Origin: Plecoglossus altivelis
Lineage: Eukaryota > Chordata > Actinopteri > Osmeriformes > Plecoglossidae
Direction: 5' to 3'
Length of the DNA: 64,000 bases
Assembly (NCBI GenBank): GCA_036571765.1
Contig: BROE01000019.1
Location: forward strand, 10,459,920 to 10,523,919
The notes beneath the pieces were generated by a model. That model was not told the origin of the DNA and did not search any database. It saw only the letters and a program-made list of their open reading frames with translations. Positions 35,201 through 48,200 of this stretch are shown here, in pieces. Every line of letters begins with the position of its first letter. Within the stretch, counting starts at the first letter, position 1. A program made the translations under genes and the position numbers.

Positions 35201-36106
35201 CTCAGTCATCACATGCCCTCGCATCCCTCATTCGCCTCATCCATCCCCTCACTATCCGCGGTGAGTGTCCTTATGGAGGGAGAGACGAGAAGTTAGGGAG
35301 AGAGCAAGTAGTAGTCACAAAGACGTATGAAGACACGCCGGGGGATGCTACGGGTAACGGTACTTCGGTAGGCAGCTCCGAGGCGCATCGTCGTGCTCAG
35401 CCAACGGACTACGGGCAGACCGCAGATGCAGGGACGTACGGAATATGGCGTCGCTGTCTCCGACGGGGAGAGTCAAGCTCACGGAGTGTCTCGTCGCTGC
35501 TCGCGGGGTACCGGAGCAGCCCAATCTGTCCATGACTCTCGCTCTCAAAAGAGACGCGGGGTACGGGTGAGGGAGAGGCGCAGATGAGACCAGGAGAGTA
35601 GAGCGGGATGTGTGGAGTTCGTCACGTCCTTAAAGACGAAGGCATGCAGATTTAGAAGCCTGGATGTATGAGCAGCCGAACGACTGATCAGAAGGCGAAC
35701 GATGCAAACGTAAGGATTATAACAGCCTAGATAAAAAATCCTGAGGTAGCATAGAGCCTGATGGGCTCCTCGAAAAGGATTCTCCTGTGGGCATTGTATA
35801 ACAGCCAAGGGACTACCAGACACCTCAAGACACAGGCCCTCTCATGGCACTACTGCAAATGGGCGGCCAGGTGTCGCTGGGGCCCAGCCCTTTGAAGCGG
35901 AATCTGACGGAAAGGCTCCGCCCCCCCTTCCGCCCCCCTGGCGAGCCCTAAAAAACTCCTTTGAGAGTACAGGGCTGGGTATATGGAAAGAGCACAGCAG
36001 CCAATGGAGACACTAGGAGGGAGAGCCAAGTAGCCTATGGAACAGCCATTCAACCGTGCACGATTTTCTATTTTTTATAACTGAAGATGCGTGGTTAAAA
36101 AGTGGT

Positions 36107-36150
<44 letters not shown>

Positions 36151-36342
36151 CCCCGTTAAAAAACGTACCTCCAGTCTACCGTCCTGAGCAGCCCAGTGCA
36201 GGGGCGTGAAGCTATACTCCTGGTCCACGTCGTTAACGTTACCGGCTGACCCGCTCTTCGCTAACGACATCAGCGCCTTGACATCACCGGCTCGGACCGC
36301 ATCGTGTAATGTCCGACAGACCGTTTTCTGCTCTGAGACCAC
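32202..36342 (-). CDS. ankrd42: ANKRD42, ankyrin-repeat and coiled-coil protein (two exons missing)
   Basis: ANKRD42 (SARP) has tandem ankyrin repeats and a C-terminal coiled coil. Exons, 5' to 3': about 36169-36336, 33955-34090, 33567-33767, 33305-33424, 33084-33189, 32860-32978, 32464-32587, 32202-32373. Signatures: 'LHDAVRAGDVKALMSLAKSG' and 'SFTPLHWAAQDGRLE', then 'GWLPLHYAAFHGRLGCIQVL', 'HLAAAEGHVLCLKFLVLKG', 'HTAAFHGDLVTVRKLLECG', 'GQGHLTCLQWLVEMGADH', an acidic stretch EEEEEDDEDE, and coiled-coil heptads such as 'LQTQLERERERRERLETQLD'. In mammals about 75 residues of ankyrin repeat lie between the first two exons listed; the corresponding 2 kb here (34150-36110) is scrambled. The initiator Met was not found: the frame is open upstream from about 36342 and an acceptor 'TCTCAG' lies at its edge, so an earlier exon is likely. 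The C terminus is taken as readthrough to the stop at 32202; a further exon is possible. Confidence 0.88.
32700..32805. repeat. CA/CG microsatellite in ankrd42 intron
   Basis: Mixed CA and CG dinucleotide runs between two coiled-coil exons. Confidence 0.9.
34156..34300. repeat. Displaced copy of part of pcf11 exon 8
   Basis: The sequence 'gcctgaggaggagggcac' through 'gcagggttgtggggctc' repeats 39681-39780 of pcf11 with few changes, but with a 21-bp unit ('gccatgctggctgcccaggga') present three times instead of once. It sits in an ankrd42 intron at the edge of an unrecognisable block. Confidence 0.85.
34300..35840. other. Unrecognisable block where ankrd42 exons 2-3 are expected
   Basis: GT-rich to about 34570, then mixed and GA-rich sequence without recognisable exon, repeat family or protein signature. 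It lies between two intact ankrd42 exons that need further ankyrin sequence between them. Likely a bad gap fill. Confidence 0.5.
36119..36148. repeat. GT microsatellite
   Basis: A clean GT run of about 30 bp just inside the intron after the first recognised ankrd42 exon. Confidence 0.9.
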
Positions 36343-36529
36343 GGTTAAAGATCAGAAGACAAACAGAATGTTGCATAGCTGTTGAATAACATTCCTGATG
36401 ACGTTAGGCCTTTCTGGACGATTCGCGTCCATTGTAATACAATGAGAAGCGTTTTACACCAAAGTGCATTATTATACAGTGAGAAACAATCCAATCATGT
36501 TTAAAGACAGTCTGGCTTACTTGCTGGTG

Positions 36530-36612
36530 GTTTTGAAGCACTCATTTAGACTGACGGATAGAGTTAAAATATTTTTTGGGGGGGGGGCAGTTGTAAATGA
36601 TGTAACAAAGCA
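36530..36612. repeat. Second copy of an ankrd42 intron segment
   Basis: 'gaagcactcatttagactga' through 'cagttgtaaatgat' repeats 33878-33950 almost exactly, with a longer G run. Unique sequence follows on each side. Confidence 0.8.
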
Positions 36613-36899
36613 GATTTCCTTAGTCCACTGTCTAGACGCGGTTTTGTTGCTGCCTTGAAATCTGAAAAAAAGGAGGACACACAAATCAAACAGAACATTC
36701 CTCTAAGTCTACGGGCTTCAGTACTTGTTTATTGTTGACGCCTCGCCTTGACAACCAGAGTCCTGCAGGCTGTTCTGCTCACCACTAGATGGCACCAAAA
36801 GCTGGAGTCGGAAGCTTCCTGGCTCTCAACACAATCACATGAAATTGAGACAAACCATGACAAACATTCATTCCGACTCAAAGATTCAACTCAGTAGAC

Positions 36900-37724
36900 A
36901 GAAAAAACCAGCAGTACAAATACTTAATTTTTAACTTAACTTTATTAATGATTCAAGCAATATGACAACGAAAACGAATATCAAAGGAAAGGAGATTCTG
37001 GGAGAATCAATACAGAAAGCCACACCAATCACTATTCACACAAACACTTTTTAATGTATTTTTTTTATTGAAAACCAGTATTACCAAGCAAAATAACCGT
37101 TTTTAACCTCTGCAAAAAAAACACCTGAATATTCGGTTTAAAGCAGTTAGAAAGCGAGACCACCAAGATACTGTAAATGTTAGCCACCATGTTACGTCGT
37201 GTTACTCTAGAATGGGTCGTATTTCTTACCTTCTTCAATCTTAGACATCAACACTTTTAAACGGCCTTCGACCAAATTTCCAGGCTAGTTCTGAGGCCAA
37301 ATTAGTCAACATTTCATTGTTCCAAATGAAAAAAAAAATGCCTCAGCATCAAAACTAATGTACAATTTCTTTCCTCTTTAATCATAAACTACGAAAGCAA
37401 TCTTGTTGGGTCTTTCTGTAGTCTCTCACCAACATAACACAAAGTATACCAAAAATAGCTTTATTTATAAATTAAATATGACATCTTTTCCTCATTGTAC
37501 AGCTTTTTTTTTTTGCAACGTACATTTTCAGTATTCATTCATTCATTCATCCACACAGCTAAACACCTGAAATTTACAGGCAGATTCCAATACAAAAACG
37601 TATTCAAATGTATGGCAATCTGAGGGCCCTGCCTCAGTCAATTATAAAAATATCTCTTCCTTACAAAATAAGGGAGGGGCTAAGAGCAGCCAATAAGAGG
37701 ACAGGAAAAGGAAGCAGCATGGTT
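36900..37724 (-). other. pcf11 3' UTR (probable extent)
   Basis: AT-rich sequence follows the pcf11 stop codon. Minus-strand AATAAA hexamers are at about 37460-37465 and near 37063-37068, so alternative polyadenylation is possible. No other gene is seen. Confidence 0.5.
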
Positions 37725-39169
37725 TTAGGCAATTGCAGCTGTTTCAGTTCCTGCCTCCACCTTCACCTTCACCTCCTCTTCCTTGGGAGCCACGCCCACC
37801 TCCGACTCGACTTCCTGTTTGACCACGACGGCGCAGCTGGGCGCCTGCTGTTCCTCGTCCTTCACGAAGGCGCTCAGCGGGTGGTCGGTCAGCAGCTTGC
37901 TGGGAGACGGAGAGCAGTCTGGGAATGAGGATGTCTGGAGGAGCAGGAGGAACAGCGACAGTCAAACATCCATACATTCACAGATCTGAAGACGAACTGG
38001 AAAAATATTGAATCGCAACGCGTCTACTTACATTCTTGTAATCTTCAAAACACGAAGGATGATATGTCTGTGGACGAAGGGGGGAGGGAAGGAACAATTA
38101 AGACGTTATTTAGAGAAAGCTTATCATTAAGGCGTGTTGGTTCCATCAGTTCTCCTCCAGACACTCACCTTCTCGTCAACACGGATGGCATCCTTAAGAT
38201 GCCACTCTTCCTCCTCTTCCTCCCAGTACATCTCAAACTGTTCCTGGCAGATCTCACAGGACTGGGGGACACAAACACAAACACCGTCAGACCGTCCATC
38301 CAGTTGCAGCACATCCACCTGCAGCACATCCAGCTGCAGCACATCCAGCTGCAGCACATCCAGCAGTCCCATAGGACACGCTCCTAATCATCCCAGCCTC
38401 GTCCGTTTCCCCCCCCTGGCCGCTCACCTCGTCCACGACGTCGGCCGCTGCTTTCACGCTCTGCACTTCTTTCTCTTTCGCTGCTTCCTGGGTTTTCTGC
38501 ACCACTTCCTCGTTGACCTTCTCAAAGAACAGACTCTTGGCCCGTTCCTCCAGATCAGCGATCTCCTCAAACTCGATCCAGTCCTGTAAGCATCAGGGAC
38601 GTCAGCAACAGTGGTACCAGACCTGGAGCCTTCTACGTCATCAAATAAAAGGTGCGTTTCCTGCCTGGACAGGAAGTGAGGCTTACCGTGAGGCTGTAGT
38701 ACCAGCGGCGGTGCGTGACTTTCTTGCTGACGTCCTTCTCCGAGCGGTTCAGCCGGTAGTGCCAGTCCAGATGGTCGGCGTAGACGTCGGTCTGTGAGGA
38801 GGTGAAACGCATCCCACAGGAGTAGCATTGGATCCCAGTGTAGAGCTTGGTCACCACGCTGTCGTAGCGCCTGCAGGGAAGGAACAGGTATGAAGACGTG
38901 AGAGGCTGTTTTACTGAACATCAGGGTCCAGTAGCAACACTTCCAGCACACAGGAACACATCCTCACAATGCAGCAACAGCCTACTGTCTGGGTCTGTCT
39001 CTTCTTCCTTCCTTCCTTCCTTCCTTCCTTCCTTCCTTCCTTCCCTCCTTCCCTCTCTCTCCAACCTTCTCCCCCCCTCTTTCTCCAACCCTCCCTCCCT
39101 AACCCTTCCTCCCTCTCTCTCCAACCCTCCCTCCCTCTCTCTCCAACCCTCCCTCCCTCTCTCTCNAGA

Positions 39170-39205
<36 letters not shown>

Positions 39206-42200
39206 TTACCGGTTCCGCTCGGAGCGGTCTCTGTCTGAGCAGGTTTGATGATGCCGGTAGAGATGAGTTTCGTCAGCAAGTCGTTCACATCCACCTGGCC
39301 AAAGTGGCTCTCTGAGAGAGGGAACTGAGGAGCTACAGACACAAACCAATCAAATAATCAATCCATCATCTGATCAATTAGCTACATTGTGTCTGGTTGG
39401 ATTTAACGAGCACCAAGCACTCACCTGATTGGTTGAAAGGCACTGAGTTCTGTGGTAGGAAGGCCGGCTGGCCCAGACTTGGCAGCATATTCATCTGAAA
39501 CGAAAACATAAGTGATTAGAGTCACACGCTCGTCTAAATGAGAGCGTATCCGTGGTAACAGATACCGAAGAGCCTCACCGGAGGTTGCATGTTTCCTGTT
39601 TGGGACGGGGCATTCAAGCCTCCTCCTGGGGCCCCGGGGCCGTAGAAGGAAGGACCAGGCTGGACGAAAGTGTTGGTGAAGCCTGAGGAGGAGGGCACAT
39701 TAAACCCTCCAGCCTGGGTGACCCCTGGCTGCCCAGGGAAGCCATGCTGGCTGCCACTGAATGCAGGGTTGTGGGGCTCAGGGAAGTGCTGGTTGGCCAT
39801 GTTGAAGCCAGAGGGCTGCTGTCCGCCTGCTGGGTTAGCCATGGGCTCGTAGACAGGGGCGCCCGCCCGCAATGAAGGCTGCATGCCGGGGGGCCTCCCG
39901 AAACGGGGGCCCGAAGGCCCGTCGAAGTGGGGCAGGTCGAACCTCATGGGTCCAGGCTGTCCGGGCGTGTCGAAGCAGGCCGGGCCTGCCTGGTTCCCTT
40001 GTCCGTCAAAGTGCATCGAACCTGGCTGGTTCGACGTCCCGTCAAAGTGCATGGGACCCGACCCTCCATGTCCCTCAAACCTGCCTGGCTGCATGTGTGG
40101 GCCATCAAAGCGGCCCGGTCCATCAAACCTGCCAGGCCCGTCAAAACGTTTGGGCTGCATGGGACCATCGAAGCGCCCTGGTCTGGGGCCTGGGCCCTCG
40201 AACCTGGATGTCTGCGGGCCCAGGGGCCCATCGTAGCGTCCGCGGCCCTGCGGGGCAGGGGGGCCATCATAGCGCCCTTGTGGGTCCCCTCCCCTCAGGG
40301 GCCCGTGGGGCATTGGAGGCCCTTCGAACCTCCCAGGCCCATCGAACCTGCCGTGAGCGTGGGGGTGAAGGTTGTCGTAGCGACCGTGGGACCCACCAGG
40401 GCCGTCGTAGCGCCCTGGTCCGGGGCCGTCGTAGCGGCCTGCGAGATGCGGTGGTCTACCGGGGCCGTCGTAGCGTGAGGGGTGGCCTTTGGGGGGGCCG
40501 TCATACCTCTGCGGGGTCACCGAGCCCCCCTCGGCGACATGCGGAGGGGTGTGTCCAGGGGAGTGGGTGTGGCGGGCGAGGGGCCCTCTGGAGGGGGGTT
40601 TAAGGATGGACCTGGGGGCCTCCAGGGGCCCGTCGTCAGAATGCTCGCTGTTGGGACTCTCGAACCTGGGGACGGGGCTAAGTCCGGCCGAGTCCAGCTG
40701 CTCCAGGGGGGAGAGCCGCTCCCGCTCGTACCCCACCGGGGGCTTCCTGGTGGGGCCCTCGGGCAGGGCGGGGCTGGCGGAGCCCCTGTGGACCGGGCCG
40801 GCCTTGGGAGGGGCCCGGTCGTGCTTAGGAGGGTCGTCGCGGCGAGGATCAGGTGCCCCAGCGTAGCGTCTGGGCGCGTCATATCCGCTCTTCTGCTCCT
40901 CCCTCTGCCGCTCGCTCAGAGGAGAGTTCCACTCTCTCTCGTCTGAAGAACAAAAAAACACCTTCATGAGAAACTGCACAAGCTAGCTTCCCAACAAAAG
41001 CCAATCGCTACCATCCTGTCTGTCATTAGTAAAGAACAAACAAAATAATCAAAGTAAGGACCACTTCAACATGTCCTACTTACTCTTCAGCCTGTCTGGT
41101 CCACCAGAGTCTCTGGGATCAGCTCTTCTCCTGAAGCGAAGCCCAGGCAAGGACTTGATCCTGGGGAACTCCCTGCCGTGGTTGTACAGGCCCTCCGTCA
41201 TGGCAGCCGGGGGTTGCTGCTCCTCTGTGGACTCCTTCCCATGCCTCTCCCTGGGCGGCCTGGGGAACAAGGGGGTCGACGGGTGACCGGGCCCCCTGCT
41301 GCCCTCCACTTTCCCCCCAGGAGTGGGGGCGGAGTCAACCTCCTCCTGAACCTCCTCTCCGCCCTCCCACTCCTCACCCCCCTGGCGCTGGGGTAGCTGG
41401 GTCCTTCTCAAACGGGACTTGTGTTCCAAGTACCTGAGCTCTGCGTCTGATAGGCTGTCCTGCGGGGCAGGGGCAGAGCCGGGGGTGGAGAGCAGGGTCT
41501 TCTTCTTGTTGGGGAAGAGCGAGCCTTCCTCGCTGGAGCCTTCCCAAGAGTCAGATCGCTGCTTCTCCTCCTGATACTGAAACAGCTGCTTGATCTGGTG
41601 GGCCACGTTCAGGAAGTCCTCGTGGGAGATCTCCCCGTTCTCTAGACGTCTACTGGCCTGAAGAGATCCACCAGGAGAGGGGAAACGAGACACAAACAAA
41701 CTTGAATATTAGGACATAACATCTGAAGACATGTTAGCTTAGCATAGTTATGTGGTTATCTATAGCTGTGCAGGTGGCATGTTAGCTTAGCATAGTTATG
41801 TGGTTAGCTGTAGCTGTTCAGTTGGCATGTTAGCTTAGCATAGTTATGTGGTTAGCTGTAGCTGTGCAGTTGGCATGTTAGCATAGCATAGTTATCTGGT
41901 TGGCTGTAGCTGTGCGGGTAGCTAACGTACCTTTCTAAGCAGGTCTCTCTTGCTGGCAGAGTTGAGGGCCTCTGGTATCTGCAGGTTGGCATCCACACTG
42001 AAGCGATGAGGCTTGGGGGTGCGCGGGGTGCTAGGTCTCTGGCTACCCGAGAAAGACTTGTGTCTCTGGGGGCCACCCTTCCCATGAGCCTCCTCTGACA
42101 GCTTCAGACTGAAGGGAGACAGAGAAAACTCTGTTAGGACGATTAGGGAGGTGGGATTCAAACTACTGGGATATCACATGGAAACCTGTGAGACAACCAG

Positions 42201-45200
42201 CTAGTATTATACAACCGAAAACATTCCACTCACTGTTTGTTCTCCTCCCATCCACTCTTCCATCTGTGGGAGTTCTCCTTGCTGTCTTTGCTGTCGTGGG
42301 GAACCCTGGAGGGCAGGGAGTCCCTGGCCTCCACGTGCCTCTCCTCCGCCAAGCGTTTCCCTCTCCTGGGCTCCGACGGGCCCTTCTTGGGCGTGGCCCT
42401 CTCGTCCCGGCCTTTCCCATGCTGGGAGGAGTCCTCCATGTGGGAGTGCTTGCCTCCAGACGTCCGGGGCTTGCTCGGCTTGTGAGGAGGAGTAGGAGAC
42501 GTAGAGGAGCTCCTGGTCCTGGTTTTAGGTGACCTCCTGTCCTTCCTCTTAGGGGAGGGAGGAGCAGGAGAACGGGAGCGGGAACGGGAGCGAGTGCGTT
42601 TCCGGGCGTTGGTCCTGGCGTTCCCTCCGGTCTTGCTGTCCGACTTGCTCTCTGGGGTCTCCACGCGGTCGTGTTTGCTGACGGAGCCGTTGGCCAGCTT
42701 CCCTCTGGCTGCTTTCTGAAGTTCCAGAGTTTTCCCAGGCTCCTCCCTCTCCTTCTTCTCAGTGCATCGCTTCTTCTCCTTCACCACCTCCTCCTCTTTA
42801 ACTTCACCCTTCTCCTGTTTCCGCAGCCTAGGGTCTTTCTTCCCAGGGGCATCTGCCGACTTCACGTTCTCAGACTCCGAATGCTTGCTTTTAGCCAGCA
42901 CCCCTTTAGCTAAGGGAGACGGCGACTTAGACTTGGGCTTCTCCTCTGCCTCCTTCCTGGGTCTGGCTTTCTCTGGTCTGCTACACTTCTCCGGAGCTCT
43001 CTTCTCAGGCGTGTGGCCTGGCGCTCCCATGCTGTGGGCGTCCCGCTTGCTGGAAGGCTGCTCTTTGGGCTGCGGGGTTGGCGGGCCAGCTCGGTTCAGA
43101 CGTGGGTCTCTTGTGGGTGGTTTGACCTCAGCCTGAGGGGCCACCCACTGTTTAGAAGACGTTTGGGGTGCCTTAGGCACTGGGACACTGTGGGCTGGTG
43201 TCGCAACTGCTGCAGGCAGTGTCAACACTACATTCGCAGCCTGAAACAAAACAAAAGAGAACATTAAAACAATAGAAGTTTAAAAAATAAAACTTTTTTT
43301 TAAATGAAGACTGGAAAGTCTGATGATACGGTGAGAGGAAATTCTCACCAGCTGTGCTTTGGTCTGTTCCAACTCCAGCTCTATCTTTTTATGTTGCAGC
43401 TCCAGGAGTTGTTTCTGCTTGGCTAGCAGCTGCTGTCTAATGAGCTGCTCCTGGGTGATGCTGGCCTCGCTAGGGGCAGGCACCGGGGCTGGGGTGGGGG
43501 CCGCAGGTGGGGAGGGGGCAGCCACAGGCGAAGCAGCTTCCTCGGTCTATCCCAAAACAATACAAAACCAGTTGGTGCTACAACCGTAACTCATAGTGTA
43601 GTTACAGTTTCCTCCTTAAAAGGTGTCTGGCAGTACAATCAAGATGGAAGAAATGAGAGCCATTGTCCTCCTCCCTCTCCTCCCCCCCCCCCAAACACTC
43701 ACCGGTTTAATGAACCTAGGGTTCACGTGAATGTTGGCAGCCAGTGGTTTGATAGGCCAAGCCGGATCGTGAGAATTCACCCGCACGTCCAAAGCATAGA
43801 GTTTGTTTAGAGGGAATATTTCATCCCAGGTGGAGCGTAATTTGAACAGACTTTTTCTAGTGTTTTCATCCACCTACAAAGAGAGAACATGCTTGCTTAC
43901 TCAAAATCTACGTTCTGTTACCTTCAGGACAGTCAAATAAAACATGGAAAAATATTAAAAATCTCCATAAGTAGATACTGTTTTCCATAAACAAAAGGTT
44001 ACCATGGAAATTCTACAACACACTTAAAACGAATTCTTCCCAAGTCAAAAGGGGACTCACACAATCCCGTATTTTTATTAGCTCAAAAGCAATAGTATGT
44101 CAAATGTACAAGACTAAAAACACACATCAAGCCAAAGGGAAGGTTAGAGGGCACAGTTGAAACGTGTTATTCTTGAATGTCAATATGCCAAACATAAGAA
44201 AGGAGAGTGTACCTTTTCAAAAACACATATAAATGAAGAGACTAGGTTTTTAGCAAACACTGCAAGGTATTCGCCTCCGACATTCTTCACTATGGAATCC
44301 ACTAAGTACAAAACAGGAAGCTTCTCAGCAGGGGGAGCCTGGAGCAATAGAAAACTTGATAAGTTTAGAAAACAACAGGGGTTAAATCAACAATTCATCA
44401 TATACACTATATAATGGTAACAATACAAACTTTAAACCCATATATTTGGTGCTGGGAAAAAAATTGTTAAAAAAAAAATACTGCTAGGCCAGAAGATTGA
44501 AGCTGTTGCCCAAACTGCAAAAAAAACAAAAAAATTAGTGAGTCCAAAGTTTTTTTGTGTGTAGACTATAGAGAGAAGACAGTCAGGGGTGTTGCACAGC
44601 ATGTATCCAAGCAAAGACAAAAATGGCCAAAGATGTTTCTTCTTCTTAGAATATTAAGCCTGCATAGTTCAAACGTCCTTTTTCCACACCAATTCAGTCT
44701 TCATTGGTGCACAAGAATTCGAGAGGAAAAAAAAAAATCCGTCCACCAGGTGTTCAGACTTCAGTCTTCAAGAAAACCTGGATTACCTCCAAAGAGCGTC
44801 CCAGCAACTGAGAACGCTCTTCGTACCCTTTACCTGTTAAGGTGATTTACATCACGACACACCATCCCAATGTGAAAAAGTACTTCCATTGTGGAATTGA
44901 AGTCCATTGAGGGAGGCCCTTTGAGAGCTAAACACTTTAGAAAACCCAGCCAAAGTTACAAAGTAAAGAAAAAGAAAAATGGAAGTTTTCGAAAAGTCTT
45001 GGAAAGCCTTCAGATACAAAATGCTCCAAACAGATTCCACTTGGAACAAAATGTCAACTGCGTTAAACCCACGTATCGGTACTACAAAATAATTTGCCTG
45101 TACTAGTCAACTGTGCAGCTCAATAGCTGCAAGTAAAAGACCAATGTCCTGATTGAGTGATCCAGATCAGTAACATTGTGAAATGAGTCTCATTCCATTC

Positions 45201-48200
45201 ATTCAATAACCCAGAGATTTACACCAATAAATAACACTGGGAAATAAAAAAGACAAAAAGCACATTTCATAATTTTTATTATCACATTTTACCATCCATT
45301 TGACATTTCAAACTTCAAATAATTCACTAGTAGACTAACGTGAAACCAAAACTAAAGGTAACGTTCGCTGGCTGATCATTTTAAGTTGAGACCAGTAATG
45401 TTCCAAATGAACTGTGTTCCTAGTAATGCAATGTCTCCTGAACGGATAAATGTACATAGGACGACTGATCGAGTACCTCAACATAAACTAAGTTATCATA
45501 ATTCGAAAAATATAAACTAGCAAGTAGCTAAGCGCTTAACTGACAACCTTGGCTAGTCCCCCCCCCCCCCCAAACACTCACCGGTTTAATGAACCTAGGG
45601 TTCACGTGAATGTTGGCAGCCAGTGGTTTGATAGGCCAAGCCGGATCGTGAGAATTCACCCGCACGTCCAAAGCATAGAGTTTGTTTAGAGGGAATATTT
45701 CATCCCAGGTGGAGCGTAATTTGAACAGACTTTTTCTAGTGTTTTCATCCACCTACAAAGAGAAAACATGCTTGCTTACTCAAAATCTACGTTCTGTTAC
45801 CTTCAGGACAGTCAAATAAAACATGGAAAAATAGCAAAAATCTCCATAAGTAGATACTGTTTTCCATAAACAAAAGGTTACCATGGAAATTCTACGACAC
45901 ACTTAAAACGAATTCTTCCCAAGTCAAAAGGGGACTCACACAATCCCGTATTTTTATTAGCTCAAAAGCAATAGTATGTCAAATGTACAAGACTAAAAAC
46001 ACACATCAAGCCAAAGGGAAGGTTAGAGGGCACAGTTGAAACGTGTTATTCTTGAATGTCAATATGCCAAACATAAGAAAGGAGAGTGTACCTTTTCAAA
46101 AACACATATAAATGAAGAGACTAGGTTTTTAGCAAACACTGCAAGGTATTCGCCTCCGACATTCTTCACTATGGAATCCACTAAGTACAAAACAGGAAGC
46201 TTCTCAGCAGGGGGAGCCTGGAGCAATAGAAAACTTGATAAGTTTAGAAAACAACAGGGGTTAAATCAACAATTCATCATATACACTATATAATGGTAAC
46301 AATACAAACTTTAAACCCATATATTTGGTGCTGGGAAAAAAATTGTTAAAAAAAATACTGCTAGCCAAAAAGATTGAAGGCTGTTGCCAAAACTGCAAAA
46401 AAACAAAAAAAATTGTGAGTCCAAAGTTTTTTTGTGTGTAGACTATAGAGAGAAGACAGTCAGGGGTGTTGCACAGCATGTATCCAAGCAAAGACAAAAA
46501 TGGCCAAAGATGTTTCTTCTTCTTAGAATAGTAAGCCTGCATAGTTCAAATGTCCTTTTTCCACACCAATTCAGTCTTCATTGGTGCACAAGAATTCGAG
46601 AGGAAAAAAAAAAATCCGTCCACCAAGTGTTCAGACTTCAGTCTTCAAGAAAACCTGGATTACCTCCAAAGAGCGTCCCAGCAACTGAGAACGCTCTTCG
46701 TACCCTTTACCTGTTAAGGTGATTTACATCACGACACACCATCCCAATGTGAAAAAGTACTTCCATTGTGGAATTGAAGTCCATTGAGGGAGGCCCTTTG
46801 AGAGCTAAACACTTCAGAAAACCCAGCCAAAGTTACAAAGAAAAAGAAAAATGGAAGTTTTCGAAAAGTCTTGGAAAGCCTTCAGATACAAAATGCTCCA
46901 AACAGATTCCACTTGGAACAAAATGTCAACTGCGTTAAACCCACGTATCGGTACTACAAAATAATTTGCCTGTACTAGTCAACTGTGCAGCTCAATAGCT
47001 GCAAGTAAAAGACCAATGTCCTGATTGAGTGATCCAGATCAGTAACATTGTGAAATGAGTCTCATTCCATTCATTCAATAACCCAGAGATTTACACCAAT
47101 AAATAACACTGGGAAATAAAAAAGACAAAAAGCACATTTCATAATTTTTATTATCACATTTTACCATCCATTTGACATTTCAAACTTCAAATAATTCACT
47201 AGTAGACTAACGTGAAACCAAAACTAAAGGTAACGTTCGCTGGCTGATCATTTTAAGTTGAGACCAGTAGTGTTCCAAATGAACTGTGTTCCTAGTAATG
47301 CAATGTCTGCTGAACGGATAAATGTACATAGGACGACTGATCGAGTACCTCAACATAAACTAAGTTATCATAATTCGAAAAATATAAACTAGCAAGTAGC
47401 TAAGCGCTTAACTGACAACCTTGGCTAGTTTCACTATATCTCATAAACAACGCACTTACGCTGTTATAAACTTTGGTACCTGGACCAATTCGTGTCTCAA
47501 AATTAGAATGACAAATGTTAGACGAGGTTTAGGATACATACAATTTACACTCCACTCAGGCCCACTTAATGTTAATACCAACCCACGTATTCAGAACTTG
47601 AAACGAACTGAAAGGACTAACGACGTTAGTCGACCCAGAACGTTAAGGATCGCTAGCTAACGTTAATAACCAGCAGGATTTACGTTAATTAATTAACTTT
47701 TTTCCGTATTACGTTCAAATATGTGCATGATTGGCAACAATGGAATGTTGCCACGCGCACAGATTAATATCGTTTGACAGTTTCACGTCAATTGATACTT
47801 TGAACTTGTCTACTAATGGTGGATAGGTAGCAACATGACAACCCGAAAACATATTGTTACCCTACTCGACTTTTTAATTATAACTATAGAGATTAGCCAT
47901 CAGCTAAAATGGCTAAACTACTCGATAGATTATCCAATACTGGCCACAATCAATATAGGAACGAATAGTCGATAGATAATTAGTCTACAACATACGAAAT
48001 TATTGCCACGCTGCTGACAAATGCGTTTCTATGCTAACAAAGCAACAACGACTAGACTAGTGTTGCCGCCATGTTGACCATATGGCTAGTGGCGTTAGCT
48101 AATGCTAGCGAGGCCTCCTGTTAACGTTAGCTAGCTTCGTTATCTGAAAAGGAAAATTCTATATTCATAAAAACCTTATTGATTTGTGCTTCAATTATTG

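Noticed and set aside
39872..40946. Long plus-strand frames (up to 243 codons)
   Set aside because: They are shadows of the GC-rich, repeat-bearing pcf11 exon 8 on the minus strand.
44157..46293. 85-codon plus-strand frames that occur twice
   Set aside because: They are antisense to pcf11 exon 2 in the two copies of the tandem duplication.
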